Source of the DNA: JACNLN01 sp964626495
GTDB lineage: Bacteria > Fidelibacterota > Marinisomatia > Marinisomatales > CAZVFT01
Direction: 5' to 3'
Assembly: GCA_964626495.1 (NCBI GenBank)
Contig: CAZVFT010000037.1
Span: forward strand, 1 to 22,914
Length of the DNA stretch: 22,914 nucleotides
This document shows positions 1 to 7,755 of this stretch, one piece after another. The notes beneath the pieces were generated by a model that saw only the letters and a program-made list of their open reading frames with translations, had not been told where the DNA came from and did not search any database. Positions within the stretch are counted from its first letter, which is position 1. Each line of letters opens with the position of its first letter. The position numbers were made by a program, and so were the translations under genes.

Positions 1-2
1 GA

Positions 3-44
3 GAAGATTATGCTGAAACAAAAAAGATGGTGTTGGTTAAATAA
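3..44 (+). CDS. Possible C-terminal tail of a gene entering from the left edge
   Basis: An open + frame runs in from the window edge and ends at TAA 42-44, giving a 13-residue tail ending MVLVK. It stops two bases before the stop of the minus-strand ORF at 47-466, so the two would be convergent. Nothing else identifies it. It could equally be a chance open frame, since only 14 codons are visible. Confidence 0.2.
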   Translation, partial: EDYAETKKMVLVK

Positions 45-46
45 AA

Positions 47-466
47 TTATTTTTTCTTCTTTCTTTTCTTAACAACTCTTCTCTTTACTTTTTTCTTCTT
101 TCTCAAACTTAAAGCAAGGTAAATCAAAACAATTATTATAATAGCCCCAATTAAGTTATAAATATTAAAGAAAGACAATTGAACTCGTGCAGGACACGGG
201 ACAACATTCTGACCACTTGCACACTCGTCATTCATTAATTGAGGATCAAAATGCCACAACAACCCATCATAAACACATGTACCAGGCCCATGCGTAGCAA
301 CGTCTTCACAAACACCCTGAGAAGCATAACTATTACCTGTAGCCCAATCCCAAATAGCTGTCCACGAATAAGTTAAAAACATATCATCACAATTATCGTC
401 AGTGTTTTCGCTATATGCACACATTCCTATATCATATCCCCCATAACCAGTTGTCCAAGAAGCCAT
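47..466 (-). CDS. Putative single-pass membrane protein with Lys/Arg-rich tail, probably 5'-truncated
   Basis: I do not recognise a family. The 139-residue frame has a Trp/Tyr/Asp-rich N-terminal region (residues 1-95) with six cysteines (16, 26, 53, 64, 82, 91), an even number that would suit an extracytoplasmic disulfide-bonded domain. A strongly hydrophobic helix at about 100-120 (IGAIIIIVLIYLALSL) follows, and the last 18 residues are almost all Lys and Arg, which by the positive-inside rule would sit in the cytoplasm. There is no N-terminal signal peptide. The chosen ATG (464-466) lies inside sequence that reads on the + strand as a RhuM-like tail, so the true 5' end has probably been lost at a junction near 457. 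It may be the stable 3' end of a larger surface protein and need not be expressed. The composition is unlike the housekeeping genes further right, which fits acquired DNA. Confidence 0.45.
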   Translation of the reverse strand: MASWTTGYGGYDIGMCAYSENTDDNCDDMFLTYSWTAIWDWATGNSYASQGVCEDVATHGPGTCVYDGLLWHFDPQLMNDECASGQNVVPCPARVQLSFFNIYNLIGAIIIIVLIYLALSLRKKKKVKRRVVKKRKKKK

Positions 467-578
467 TGAAAAAGCGAAAACGGAGTATGAAAAATTTAGA
501 AAAGAAGAAGATAAAAAATATATATCTGATTTTGACCGTGAGATGAAAAGGCTTACGAGGAATAAAGATGGTGAGTAG
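456..578 (+). pseudogene. RhuM-like virulence protein, C-terminal remnant
   Basis: The + frame from about 456 to the TAG at 576-578 reads QEAIEKAKTEYEKFR, then a lysine-rich stretch, then YISDFDREMKRL. This matches my memory of the C-terminal end of the RhuM family (AEK-A-EYEKFR ... SDFD-x-KRL), proteins usually found in accessory islands near restriction or toxin genes. The frame closes upstream at TAA 444-446, so the ~300 residues normally preceding this tail are missing. The remnant abuts the minus-strand membrane-protein ORF. It is a fragment and cannot function. Identification rests on about 30 residues. Confidence 0.5.
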
Positions 579-669
579 TTTAATAGTAGCCACTGCCATT
601 GAAGCCGAAATAGACCGGCTTGTTTACCAACTCTACGACCTAACTCCGGAAGAAATCAGAATTGTTTAG
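568..669 (+). pseudogene. Type IIG-like restriction-modification enzyme, C-terminal remnant
   Basis: A short + frame overlapping the end of the RhuM remnant reads IEAEIDRLVYQLYDLTPEEI, then RIV and a stop at 667-669. The pattern I-x-x-x-I-D-x-L-VY-x-LY-x-L-T-x-E-E-I is characteristic of the extreme C-terminus of large Eco57I/TaqI-like methyltransferase-restriction proteins and related specificity domains. Everything upstream (normally ~1000 residues) is missing. An ATG at 568-570 would permit a 33-residue peptide, but that is most likely incidental. The assignment depends on this one tail motif. Confidence 0.45.
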
Positions 670-679
670 GGGAAAAATA

Positions 680-766
680 ATGTTTAAACCAAAGTTTACA
701 ATTACTCACAAAATATATACTATTTGCTGGCGGGACTTACGTTACAGTTCATACCGGAAAACGTAA
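680..766 (+). pseudogene. Fic-family protein, N-terminal remnant
   Basis: After GGGGAAAAATA, an ATG at 680 opens the peptide MFKPKFTITHKI, which closely resembles the usual start of one Fic-family group (MFKPKFTITNKI...). After about 12 residues the resemblance stops, and the frame ends at TAA 764-766. The Fic catalytic motif (HPFxxGNGR) is absent from the window. This is a truncated gene head, in the opposite sense to the two gene tails directly upstream. Together the three suggest deletions between former accessory genes. Confidence is moderate because few residues are available. Confidence 0.35.
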
Positions 767-920
767 TCTTCGACATTTTAACCAGTAATTATCCCACAAT
801 TTGAACTTGAAGTTTATTTTCTACGGATACTTTCAAAACAATTTAGTTGCACTTAATAGTTAAATTCACAGGGTTTGGTGTTTATAAAAAGTAAAAAGTA
901 AATCATAAATTTTCATTCTC

Positions 921-956
921 CAATCTTCAATTTTCAATCTTCAATTTTCAATCTTC
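921..956. repeat. 14-bp tandem repeat, 2.6 copies
   Basis: The unit CAATCTTCAATTTT occurs twice in perfect tandem (921-934, 935-948), followed by CAATCTTC (949-956). It lies about 60 bp upstream of the outer-membrane protein start. Such short tandem arrays can vary in copy number by slippage. Confidence 0.85.
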
Positions 957-1014
957 GGTCGTCTGGCAAATTGTTTTGTCTTATGAAGGGTACGTTATAA
1001 ATTTTAACTTAAAT

Positions 1015-1650
1015 ATGAGGTTACAATTGTTGAATAAGATTGCTTTTAAGATATTCGTTGGAATTAGTCTCTTTTCTGTTTTTATAACACAGTTACATTC
1101 GAACCCATCTCAAAATTTCATGGGGAAATCGTATGGACTTGTACTCAAAACAGCAGAACATGGAACAGGACTGGGTGGATTTTATGCCGTTAACATTGAG
1201 GAAAAATTACAGTACCAAATTCTCGGACAATTTATAGATATTCTGGGTGAAGCGGAAATGCCAGTGACTGATTGGTTTACAGGTCGTACGTATAAGACAA
1301 ACGTGAAAAACCTTTTACTGATGCCCATCTATCTTGGGATAAAGTACTATCCCTTTGCAGGGCAAATTGCGAATAATTTTAATCCCTATGTCACATTCCA
1401 TGCTGGTCCAGACTTTATTTTTGATACTGCAGAAACAGGATCTTTCACAAAGCGTTGGAGAAATGTAAATACTCTGATTTCATATGGAGTCCTCATTGGA
1501 GGAGGTGTGGATTTTATGTTACAGGGAAGATCAGTGTTTTCTGTTTGTATTGGTTATGAGTTTCTTCCTATGGGAAAAGTCGTTGATGAACGGGATAATT
1601 ATAGTGGATATTCCTTTAAAATTATGCTGGGTAGATTCAATCGAAGATAA
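1015..1650 (+). CDS. Small outer-membrane beta-barrel protein
   Basis: A 211-residue protein, counting from the ATG at 1015. A TTG at 976 is in frame but would place 13 extra residues before the signal peptide. The N-terminus has basic residues then a hydrophobic core (FKIFVGISLFSVFITQL) and a likely cleavage region near residue 29, indicating export. The mature part alternates polar and hydrophobic residues with glycine/aromatic-rich strands (GTGLGGFYAVNI, LLLMPIYLGIKYYPF, YGVLIGGGVDFML, FSVCIGYEFLPMG, YSFKIMLGRF). It ends close to an aromatic residue, typical of an eight-stranded OmpA/Opa-like barrel. The function is unknown; it is presumably structural or a porin-like surface protein. The stop codon overlaps the rsmE start by one base, so the pair is translationally coupled, although the functions look unrelated. 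Confidence 0.7.
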   Translation: MRLQLLNKIAFKIFVGISLFSVFITQLHSNPSQNFMGKSYGLVLKTAEHGTGLGGFYAVNIEEKLQYQILGQFIDILGEAEMPVTDWFTGRTYKTNVKNLLLMPIYLGIKYYPFAGQIANNFNPYVTFHAGPDFIFDTAETGSFTKRWRNVNTLISYGVLIGGGVDFMLQGRSVFSVCIGYEFLPMGKVVDERDNYSGYSFKIMLGRFNRR

Positions 1651-2393
1651 TGACGGAAATCCACCACTTTTTTGTCAAACAAAAAACGATTCAAAATGAT
1701 CATTTCATTTTGGACAAAAATGAGAGCCATCACCTCTATCGAGTGGCAAGAGTGAATCTGGGTGATGCAGTGATCCTGTTAAATGGTGAAGGGGCTGCAT
1801 ATCGTGCTGTTGTCAGGGACATTGATGATAATCATTTAATATCTGGTACTATTCACGAAAGTATTAAAGCTTATCACGAACCCGGTGTGAAATATCATCT
1901 TGGTATTGGTATTCTCAAGGGAGATAAAATTGATTTAGTGGTAGAGAAATGTACAGAACTTGGAGTTGCATCCATCGCACCACTGATGATGAAACATAAT
2001 GTAAAACAGCAGGTTAATTTGGAGAGACTTGAAAAGATTGCAAGAAGCGCAGTGAAACAGTGTGGAAGAGGTTATTTACCTGAAATCCATCCACTTATGG
2101 AGTTTTATACGTGGGTCAATTTGATGAGAAAGGGTAACGGGATAGTAACACAAATCGGTCAGAACAATGTCTCAATCTGGCAATATCTGACCGATCTTCC
2201 AGAGAATTTAGATGATATCTGGATAACAATCGGTCCAGAAGGTGGATTTCACACAACTGAAATTGATCTAATCAATAAACACAAAATTCCTTTTGTCTCT
2301 ATGGGACAAAGAAGATTAAAGTCAGAAACGGCTGCAATCGCAGCAATGTCTGTTCTTGATACATTTTTTAACAGGAGAAGTGCTCATGACTGA
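1650..2393 (+). CDS. rsmE: 16S rRNA (uracil1498-N3)-methyltransferase RsmE
   Basis: A 247-residue protein of normal family length. It has an N-terminal PUA-like RNA-binding region (about 1-75, including HHLYRVARVNLGDAV) and a C-terminal SPOUT/trefoil-knot methyltransferase domain. Diagnostic motifs are GIGILKGDKIDLVVEKCTEL (about 87-106), the SAM-site loop IGPEGGF (194-200), and MGQRRLKSETAAIAAM near the end, which forms the knot. It methylates N3 of U1498 in 16S rRNA using S-adenosylmethionine, in the cytoplasm on the assembled 30S subunit. The ATG begins on the last base of the upstream stop (TAATG). The 3' end overlaps the HIT-family gene by 8 bases. This is a confident assignment. Confidence 0.96.
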   Translation: MTEIHHFFVKQKTIQNDHFILDKNESHHLYRVARVNLGDAVILLNGEGAAYRAVVRDIDDNHLISGTIHESIKAYHEPGVKYHLGIGILKGDKIDLVVEKCTELGVASIAPLMMKHNVKQQVNLERLEKIARSAVKQCGRGYLPEIHPLMEFYTWVNLMRKGNGIVTQIGQNNVSIWQYLTDLPENLDDIWITIGPEGGFHTTEIDLINKHKIPFVSMGQRRLKSETAAIAAMSVLDTFFNRRSAHD

Positions 2394-2730
2394 TTGTCTT
2401 TTTTGTAAGATTGGAAAAAAAGAGATTCCTTCAGATATTATCCTTGAAACGGACACTCTGCTGGCATTCAAGGATATTAATCCTCAAGCCCCTAATCACC
2501 TATTAATTATCCCTAAAAAACATATTGCAACCATGAATGATTTGGATAAGGGGGATTCAGGATTGATTGGTGAATTGGTACTAACCGCAAAGGATTTGGC
2601 AAAGGAACTGGATATTGCAGAACCCGGATACCGGTTACTGTTTAACTGTAACGCTGATGGGGGGCAGGATGTTTTTCACATCCATCTTCACCTTTTGGGT
2701 GGGAGGAAGATGACCTGGCCACCCGGTTAG
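2386..2730 (+). CDS. HIT-family nucleotide hydrolase (HINT-like)
   Basis: A 114-residue protein from the ATG at 2386, preceded by AGGAG at 2373-2377. An upstream in-frame start at 2356 would lie inside rsmE without a ribosome site. It has the HINT-subfamily features: N-terminal CLFCKIGKKEIPS, a central DINPQAPNHLLIIPKKHI block, and the histidine triad HIHLHLLGG with His98, His100 and His102, where the middle histidine is the nucleophile. Family members hydrolyse purine nucleoside phosphoramidates such as AMP-lysine; the physiological substrate here is not known. It is cytoplasmic. The start overlaps the end of rsmE by 8 bases, and smc begins 14 bases after its stop. Confidence 0.94.
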   Translation: MTDCLFCKIGKKEIPSDIILETDTLLAFKDINPQAPNHLLIIPKKHIATMNDLDKGDSGLIGELVLTAKDLAKELDIAEPGYRLLFNCNADGGQDVFHIHLHLLGGRKMTWPPG

Positions 2731-2744
2731 GTCCTTAACTATCG

Positions 2745-5700
2745 ATGTATATTTCTAATTTAAATCTGTTTGGATTTAAATCCTTTGCTAATAAGGAAAA
2801 ATTGAAGTTTAGTGAGGGAATTACGGCTATAGTGGGTCCAAACGGCTGTGGAAAGACAAATATCGTGGATGCGGTACGATGGGTACTTGGCGAACAGAAA
2901 TACAGTTTACTGCGGGGATCCAAAATGGAAGATGTTATTTTCAATGGCTCTTCCGGAAAGAAACCTTTGAATGTCTGCGAAGTCAGCCTTACGGTTAATA
3001 ACGACAAAGGGAAATTACCGATTGAATATACAGATGTGGAAATTACCAGGCGGGTTTTCCGAAATGGTGAAAGCGATTATATGATAAACCGAAATTCGTG
3101 TCGGTTAAAAGATATCCATAATTTATTCATAGATACGGGTATGGGAGCTGATGCTTATTCCGTTATCGAATTAAAGATGGTGGAACAAATACTGAGTGAA
3201 ACCGCTGATGATCGGCGCCGGATGTTCGAAGAAGCGGCTGGGATTAATAAATATAAAAACCAGAGGAAAATTACACTTCGGAAATTTGAAGCTATTCGAT
3301 CTGATCTTGATCGGGTAGATGATATAATCGTCGAGGTAGAGAAGAAAGTCCATGCCCTCAGATTGCAGCTGAAACGATATAACAGACATGCTACTCTAAT
3401 TAAAAATTTGAAGAATTACGAAGTAGAACTTGCTTATATCAAGGTATTGGAACATCAATCCAAACTGGAGCCAACACACGAAAAAATTACTTCGATGAAT
3501 CTCCAGAGAAAAACTTACGAAGATGAAGAAAAAGGTCTTGAAAATGCGTTGACTGAACATCAAAATATTTATCAAGAACAGCAGAAAGATCTTAGTGGAC
3601 TTGAGGAGGAACTCAATGATCTTTTGTCGAAACGTCAGGAGGTGAATGATAGAATTCTTGTTCTCAGTGAACAGAAAAGATCAGCCAAACAAACCGTATC
3701 TCGTCTAAAGTTTGAAAAAGAGGAAGATAACAAAAGGATTGAGTCCAATAAATTCCAAATTGAAGAGTTAAAAACAAACTTGGAATCCCTTGAACCAAAA
3801 ATTTCTGATAAATCAAAAGAATATCGTTTTAAAAAATCAAGTTTTAGTGAAGTTGATAGTGCCTTTTCAAAGTCAGAAGATCATCTTGAACATCTCAATA
3901 ATTTAAGGTTAGATCATCTACAAAAAATCAATTCAACAAATTCGCATCTAGATAGAACTGAGGAGTTGTTAAACGAAAAATCTGATCGACTAAAAACGCT
4001 GGAAAAACGAATTGTAGAGTTGGAAAATAATCGTGGTGATACAGAAAAATCTCAGAATGAGTTAGAGGGTAGGCGGAAACTCCTTCAAAAAACGATATCA
4101 AGTGATCGTAAGGTCCTTAATGAAGTAGATGAAGATATTAGAGGTTTAAGGACTGAAAAACATAAACTTTCTCTTGATTTCCATCGAATTGCCAGTCAGG
4201 TAGAAGCACTGGAGTCTCAATTACAATTTTATAAGGAAATTATTGAAAATCGGGAAGGTTATCCTTCTGGCGTTAGATATGTATTGAAAAATTTAAAGAA
4301 ATATCGGGATGTGATCAGTACGGTAGCTGATATCATACAAGTTGATGAATCATTAAGACCAGCTATTGAGGTAGCAATAGGTGACATTTCCTGCTATCTT
4401 GTCTGCAAAACACGAAACTCTGCAATCAAGATATTAAAGAAAGTTATGCACGAAAAAGTTGGAAAGGTCTCAATAATTCCATTGGATAGTGAAGTGTATA
4501 CAACGAAAAAGAAGTTATCATTACCGAAGGTAGATGGCGTGATCGGAGTGGCATCAGAGTTAGTCAGTTGTAAGAAAAATGTGGAACATCTGGTCAATTA
4601 TTTATTGAACGACGTTCTTATTGTCAAAGATGAAAAAGTCGCTGAAGAAGTCTGGAACACGAGAGAATTCAGAGGACATATAGCTGACCTCAGTGGTCGA
4701 TTTTATGATCAAAACGGATCGATAATTAGTATCAACGGAGAACAAGAAATTGGGGTACTGGGTCGGAAAGATAAAATTGTTAGTCTCGACAAACAGATTG
4801 ACTCACTCATTAAAGAAAGTGCAAAAAATCAGGATAAGGCAAAAAACATTGATTTGTTGCTCGAAGAAAAGGAGAACCAGCAAAAACAGTTATCTTTGGA
4901 TATGAAAAAACAGATTGATACCCTGGCTGAAATAGAAAAAAATATTACTCAGAATGAATTTTCCATCTCACAGAATATTGAATCGCTTCAAACCATTACC
5001 CATGAAATTGTTACCATTCGGCAGGATATTTTAAACCTTGAAAGGAGCATTGACAAGCTCACGCCAGAGTTGAAAAATCTTCAAGAACAAGAAGAGATTT
5101 ATAGAGAGAAAATAGATAGAGCAAAAAAGACTCTTGACGATACAAAAGAAAAGAGAGAACAAATAAACAACATTATTCAGGATTTGAGAGTTGATCTGAT
5201 TGGTCTTGAGAATGAAAGGGATAATCTTCAGTACAAGATTGAAGGTTTACATGGCAATATAGAGGAATATGATCAGAGAATTGTAGATTTTTCTGATGAG
5301 ATAGATGATATACAAGCTCAAAGTGATCAAATGACTCAAGAAATTGCATTTTCTGAGAAGGAATTGAAAAAATTGAATGCTGAGATTCGTCATAAATCAT
5401 CTGTTAAAAAATTAAAGGAAGAAACTTTTTCGGATACATATAAACAAATTGATGAATTGCAGAGTAAGATAAAAATAGTACATCACGAAAGTGAACAATT
5501 AACAGATGATTTGAAAAAATTCGAACTTGATGCTGCGGATTGTAAACGACAGATTGATTTGATTAAACATCGTTTAGAAGAGAAATATGAGATGGAAATA
5601 CCCCGTTCATTTAATGTAACTATGAGTGCGGATGAATTAACTCTTCAAATTGATCGTATAGAGCGAAGTATTGAGAGAATTGGTCCTATCAATATGGCTG

Positions 5701-6272
5701 TTAAAGACGAGTATGAGGAGGAAAGCAATCGTCTGGAGTTTTTAGAAAAACAGAGAAAAGATCTCATTAAATCTGAAGAGAGTTTGTTGCAGACTATTCG
5801 TAAAATTGATAGTGAAGCCAGACGGCGCTTTACTGACACGTACAATCAAATTCGGAAAAATTTTCAGAAGACATTTAAATTGTTTTTTGAAGGGGGAGAG
5901 GGAGATCTTCATCTATCCGGGGATGAAGACCCATTGGATGCGGACATCTCCATTACTGCAAGACCGCCCGGTAAGAGGACTCAACACCTCAGGAGTCTTT
6001 CTGCTGGCGAAAAAGCACTTACATCCATTGCACTTCTTTTTTCTATTTATCAGGTAAAACCAAGTCCATTCTGTATCCTTGATGAGGTGGATGCTCCCCT
6101 TGATGATAATAATATTGCTAAGTTTACCAGGATCGTTGAAAAATTTTCAGAGGATACACAATTTATTATTGTCACTCATAATAAATTGACGATGGAATCA
6201 GCTAAATATCTTTATGGAGTAACAATGGAACAGACAGGGATCTCAAAAATCGTATCTGTTCAAATAAATTAA
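2745..6272 (+). CDS. smc: Chromosome segregation protein SMC
   Basis: A 1175-residue protein with full SMC architecture. The N-terminal ATPase half has Walker A GPNGCGKTN at 31-39. A long coiled coil covers about 170-500. The hinge at about 505-670 begins at GYPSGVRYVL and carries the GDISCYLV and SGRFYDQNGSI segments. A second coiled coil runs from about 675 to 1000. The C-terminal head has the ABC signature LSAGEKALT near 1085-1093 and Walker B CILDEVDAPLDD from 1110, with catalytic Glu1114. SMC dimers with ScpA and ScpB condense and segregate the nucleoid; scpA and scpB are not in this window. It lies in a compact run with rsmE and the HIT gene, and the GWxTD gene begins 8 bases after its stop. 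Length and motifs are normal and no disruption is seen. Confidence 0.97.
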   Translation: MYISNLNLFGFKSFANKEKLKFSEGITAIVGPNGCGKTNIVDAVRWVLGEQKYSLLRGSKMEDVIFNGSSGKKPLNVCEVSLTVNNDKGKLPIEYTDVEITRRVFRNGESDYMINRNSCRLKDIHNLFIDTGMGADAYSVIELKMVEQILSETADDRRRMFEEAAGINKYKNQRKITLRKFEAIRSDLDRVDDIIVEVEKKVHALRLQLKRYNRHATLIKNLKNYEVELAYIKVLEHQSKLEPTHEKITSMNLQRKTYEDEEKGLENALTEHQNIYQEQQKDLSGLEEELNDLLSKRQEVNDRILVLSEQKRSAKQTVSRLKFEKEEDNKRIESNKFQIEELKTNLESLEPKISDKSKEYRFKKSSFSEVDSAFSKSEDHLEHLNNLRLDHLQKINSTNSHLDRTEELLNEKSDRLKTLEKRIVELENNRGDTEKSQNELEGRRKLLQKTISSDRKVLNEVDEDIRGLRTEKHKLSLDFHRIASQVEALESQLQFYKEIIENREGYPSGVRYVLKNLKKYRDVISTVADIIQVDESLRPAIEVAIGDISCYLVCKTRNSAIKILKKVMHEKVGKVSIIPLDSEVYTTKKKLSLPKVDGVIGVASELVSCKKNVEHLVNYLLNDVLIVKDEKVAEEVWNTREFRGHIADLSGRFYDQNGSIISINGEQEIGVLGRKDKIVSLDKQIDSLIKESAKNQDKAKNIDLLLEEKENQQKQLSLDMKKQIDTLAEIEKNITQNEFSISQNIESLQTITHEIVTIRQDILNLERSIDKLTPELKNLQEQEEIYREKIDRAKKTLDDTKEKREQINNIIQDLRVDLIGLENERDNLQYKIEGLHGNIEEYDQRIVDFSDEIDDIQAQSDQMTQEIAFSEKELKKLNAEIRHKSSVKKLKEETFSDTYKQIDELQSKIKIVHHESEQLTDDLKKFELDAADCKRQIDLIKHRLEEKYEMEIPRSFNVTMSADELTLQIDRIERSIERIGPINMAVKDEYEEESNRLEFLEKQRKDLIKSEESLLQTIRKIDSEARRRFTDTYNQIRKNFQKTFKLFFEGGEGDLHLSGDEDPLDADISITARPPGKRTQHLRSLSAGEKALTSIALLFSIYQVKPSPFCILDEVDAPLDDNNIAKFTRIVEKFSEDTQFIIVTHNKLTMESAKYLYGVTMEQTGISKIVSVQIN

Positions 6273-6583
6273 TTAAAATCGTGAATGTAAAAAAATCGAA
6301 TCTTTCCCTTTTTTTATTTATACCCAATATTTTAATGAGTGGTTCATTTTCAACTTTTCCTTTCGACTTAGATTATGCAACATTCCAATCACCTGAGAAT
6401 AAGATATATTTTGAAACTTACTTGCTCATTCCAATTAATCTATTTCAAACTGAAGAAACCCAAAATGGATATAAAATTGATGCTACCATCCGGATTATCG
6501 TACTAAAGGATACTCTTATAGTAAATGCTGATAAGTATAGTGTAACTCATACATTTCCTAATATGCCTGATCGGAAATCAAGT

Positions 6584-6586
6584 TAA
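6584..6586 (+). other. In-frame TAA interrupting the GWxTD reading frame
   Basis: The codons before it read P-D-R-K-S-S and those after it K-I-P-Q-L-S-V-F-E-I, continuing for more than 350 codons in the same frame. One base change would restore a sense codon, for example GAA, CAA or AAA. The sequence is TTAAAAAATA, next to an A-run, but an indel is not needed because the frame is the same on both sides. Confidence 0.9.
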
Positions 6587-6847
6587 AAAATACCACAGTT
6601 ATCTGTTTTTGAGATAACTCCTGGCTCATACAAACTAGTTGTTGAAATAGTAGATGAAATCGGGGGGACTTCAACTAAACGAATTGAAGATATCTCAATT
6701 AGTAAATTTCCAGAAGACGAATTATGTACGAGTGATATTGAATTTGCAACAAGTATTCGAAAAACCAAAAAAATAGAATCTACATTCTCAAAATATGGAT
6801 TAGAAATTATTCCAAATGCGAGTAATCTTTTTACATTACAAACTCCT

Positions 6848-7660
6848 ATGATGTATCCATACCTGGAAATTTATAACCTATCTGGAACACCTAGTTCTTA
6901 TTCAATCGAATATCGTATTCTGGATCACTATATGAATTGTGTTATGAGTCGTGGTCCATTTAATAAGGTGAGTTCACAACCATCAAGTGTTGAATATACT
7001 GCAATTAATATTGTTGGATTTCGTACAGGAAAATATATGTTAGTTGTAGAAGTGGTTGATAAAGTTTCTGAAAAATTAATATTTATAGAAAAACGCTTTT
7101 TTGTTTATAGAAAAGGTGAAACAATGGAATTGGATTCAAACCTTAAGGGTGAAATCGCATTATATAGCGATGATCGTGTAGATAATTATTATGATCTGGT
7201 TTGTTATCTATCCAGTGAAGAGGAAAAGAAATTTTATTCATCGTTAAATAGGAATAGTAAAGAAGAAGCGATTATTAAATTTTTCCAGAAACGAAACTTA
7301 GGTAAACCTAAGGGATTAAATCGATATAAATTAGCCATAGATAAATTTTACCATATAGCGAATGAAGAATTCACTACCTCAAGTGACAAAGGGTGGAAAA
7401 CAGACCGTGGGAAAATTTTAATTAAATATGGTCAATATGAGGAAATAGATAAGTATCCATCAGGGAGTGATCTATTTGATCTTCCTTATGAAATTTGGTA
7501 CTATTATTCACTTGAGAGGGGTGTCCAGTTTCTGTTTATTGATTTTCAAGGATTTGGTAACTATCAATTGGTACATTCAACCCATCCTAATGAAGTACAA
7601 AATATTCAATGGCAATATATTTTACAGGATGTTCAAGTCAATGATATAATAAAATATTGA
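6848..7660 (+). CDS. C-terminal part of the GWxTD protein as an independent frame
   Basis: The first ATG after the nonsense codon, at 6848, opens a 270-residue frame that includes the whole GWxTD domain and ends at the natural stop. If translated separately it would lack the signal peptide and the first sandwich segment, so it would probably stay in the cytoplasm. No good ribosome-binding site precedes the ATG. I list it because it is the largest intact piece of the interrupted gene. Confidence 0.4.
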   Translation: MMYPYLEIYNLSGTPSSYSIEYRILDHYMNCVMSRGPFNKVSSQPSSVEYTAINIVGFRTGKYMLVVEVVDKVSEKLIFIEKRFFVYRKGETMELDSNLKGEIALYSDDRVDNYYDLVCYLSSEEEKKFYSSLNRNSKEEAIIKFFQKRNLGKPKGLNRYKLAIDKFYHIANEEFTTSSDKGWKTDRGKILIKYGQYEEIDKYPSGSDLFDLPYEIWYYYSLERGVQFLFIDFQGFGNYQLVHSTHPNEVQNIQWQYILQDVQVNDIIKY

Positions 7661-7755
7661 ACATCATAGTTTTATGCTTTTTGAATTTAGGGTATCATTT
7701 ATGAGTTTTGATATCTCCTATAGAAAATTTTCAAATTGAAATATTACTTTTAAAA

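Larger units (their letters stand above)
670..1014. other. AT-rich intergenic spacer
   Basis: Beyond the Fic-like head there is no convincing gene in this stretch. It contains short degenerate frames, poly-A/T tracts and a 14-bp tandem repeat at 921-956. The promoter for the downstream operon should lie here, but I see no clear -35/-10 pair. Confidence 0.5.
6281..7660 (+). pseudogene. GWxTD-domain secreted protein, split by one in-frame TAA
   Basis: Reading from the GTG at 6281, one frame stays open to the stop at 7658-7660 except for a single TAA at 6584-6586 (codon 102). Without it the product would be 459 residues. The N-terminus looks like a signal peptide (NLSLFLFIPNILMSGS), followed by FPFDLDYATFQSPENKIYFE, which resembles the usual start of GWxTD proteins. 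The middle has beta-sandwich-like segments (PGSYKLVVEIVDE, GKYMLVVEVVDKV). The C-terminal GWxTD domain has Gly371-Trp-Lys-Thr-Asp375 followed by RGKILIKYG, and then YEIWYYYS and VQFLFIDFQGFGNYQLVHS. The family's function is unknown; members are exported proteins common in Bacteroidota, Acidobacteriota and Marinimicrobia. The reading frame on both sides of the stop keeps normal coding character, so the lesion is recent, a polymorphism, or a sequencing error. I infer loss of the full-length product unless readthrough occurs. Confidence 0.8.

Noticed and set aside
921..956. CRISPR-like array
   Set aside because: The unit is only 14 bp, directly tandem without spacers, and no cas genes are present.
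6281..7660. Reassigned TAA codon as an explanation for the interrupted GWxTD gene
   Set aside because: TAA ends other genes in the window at sensible positions (smc, rsmE's upstream neighbour, tpiA), so a genome-wide change of TAA meaning does not fit.
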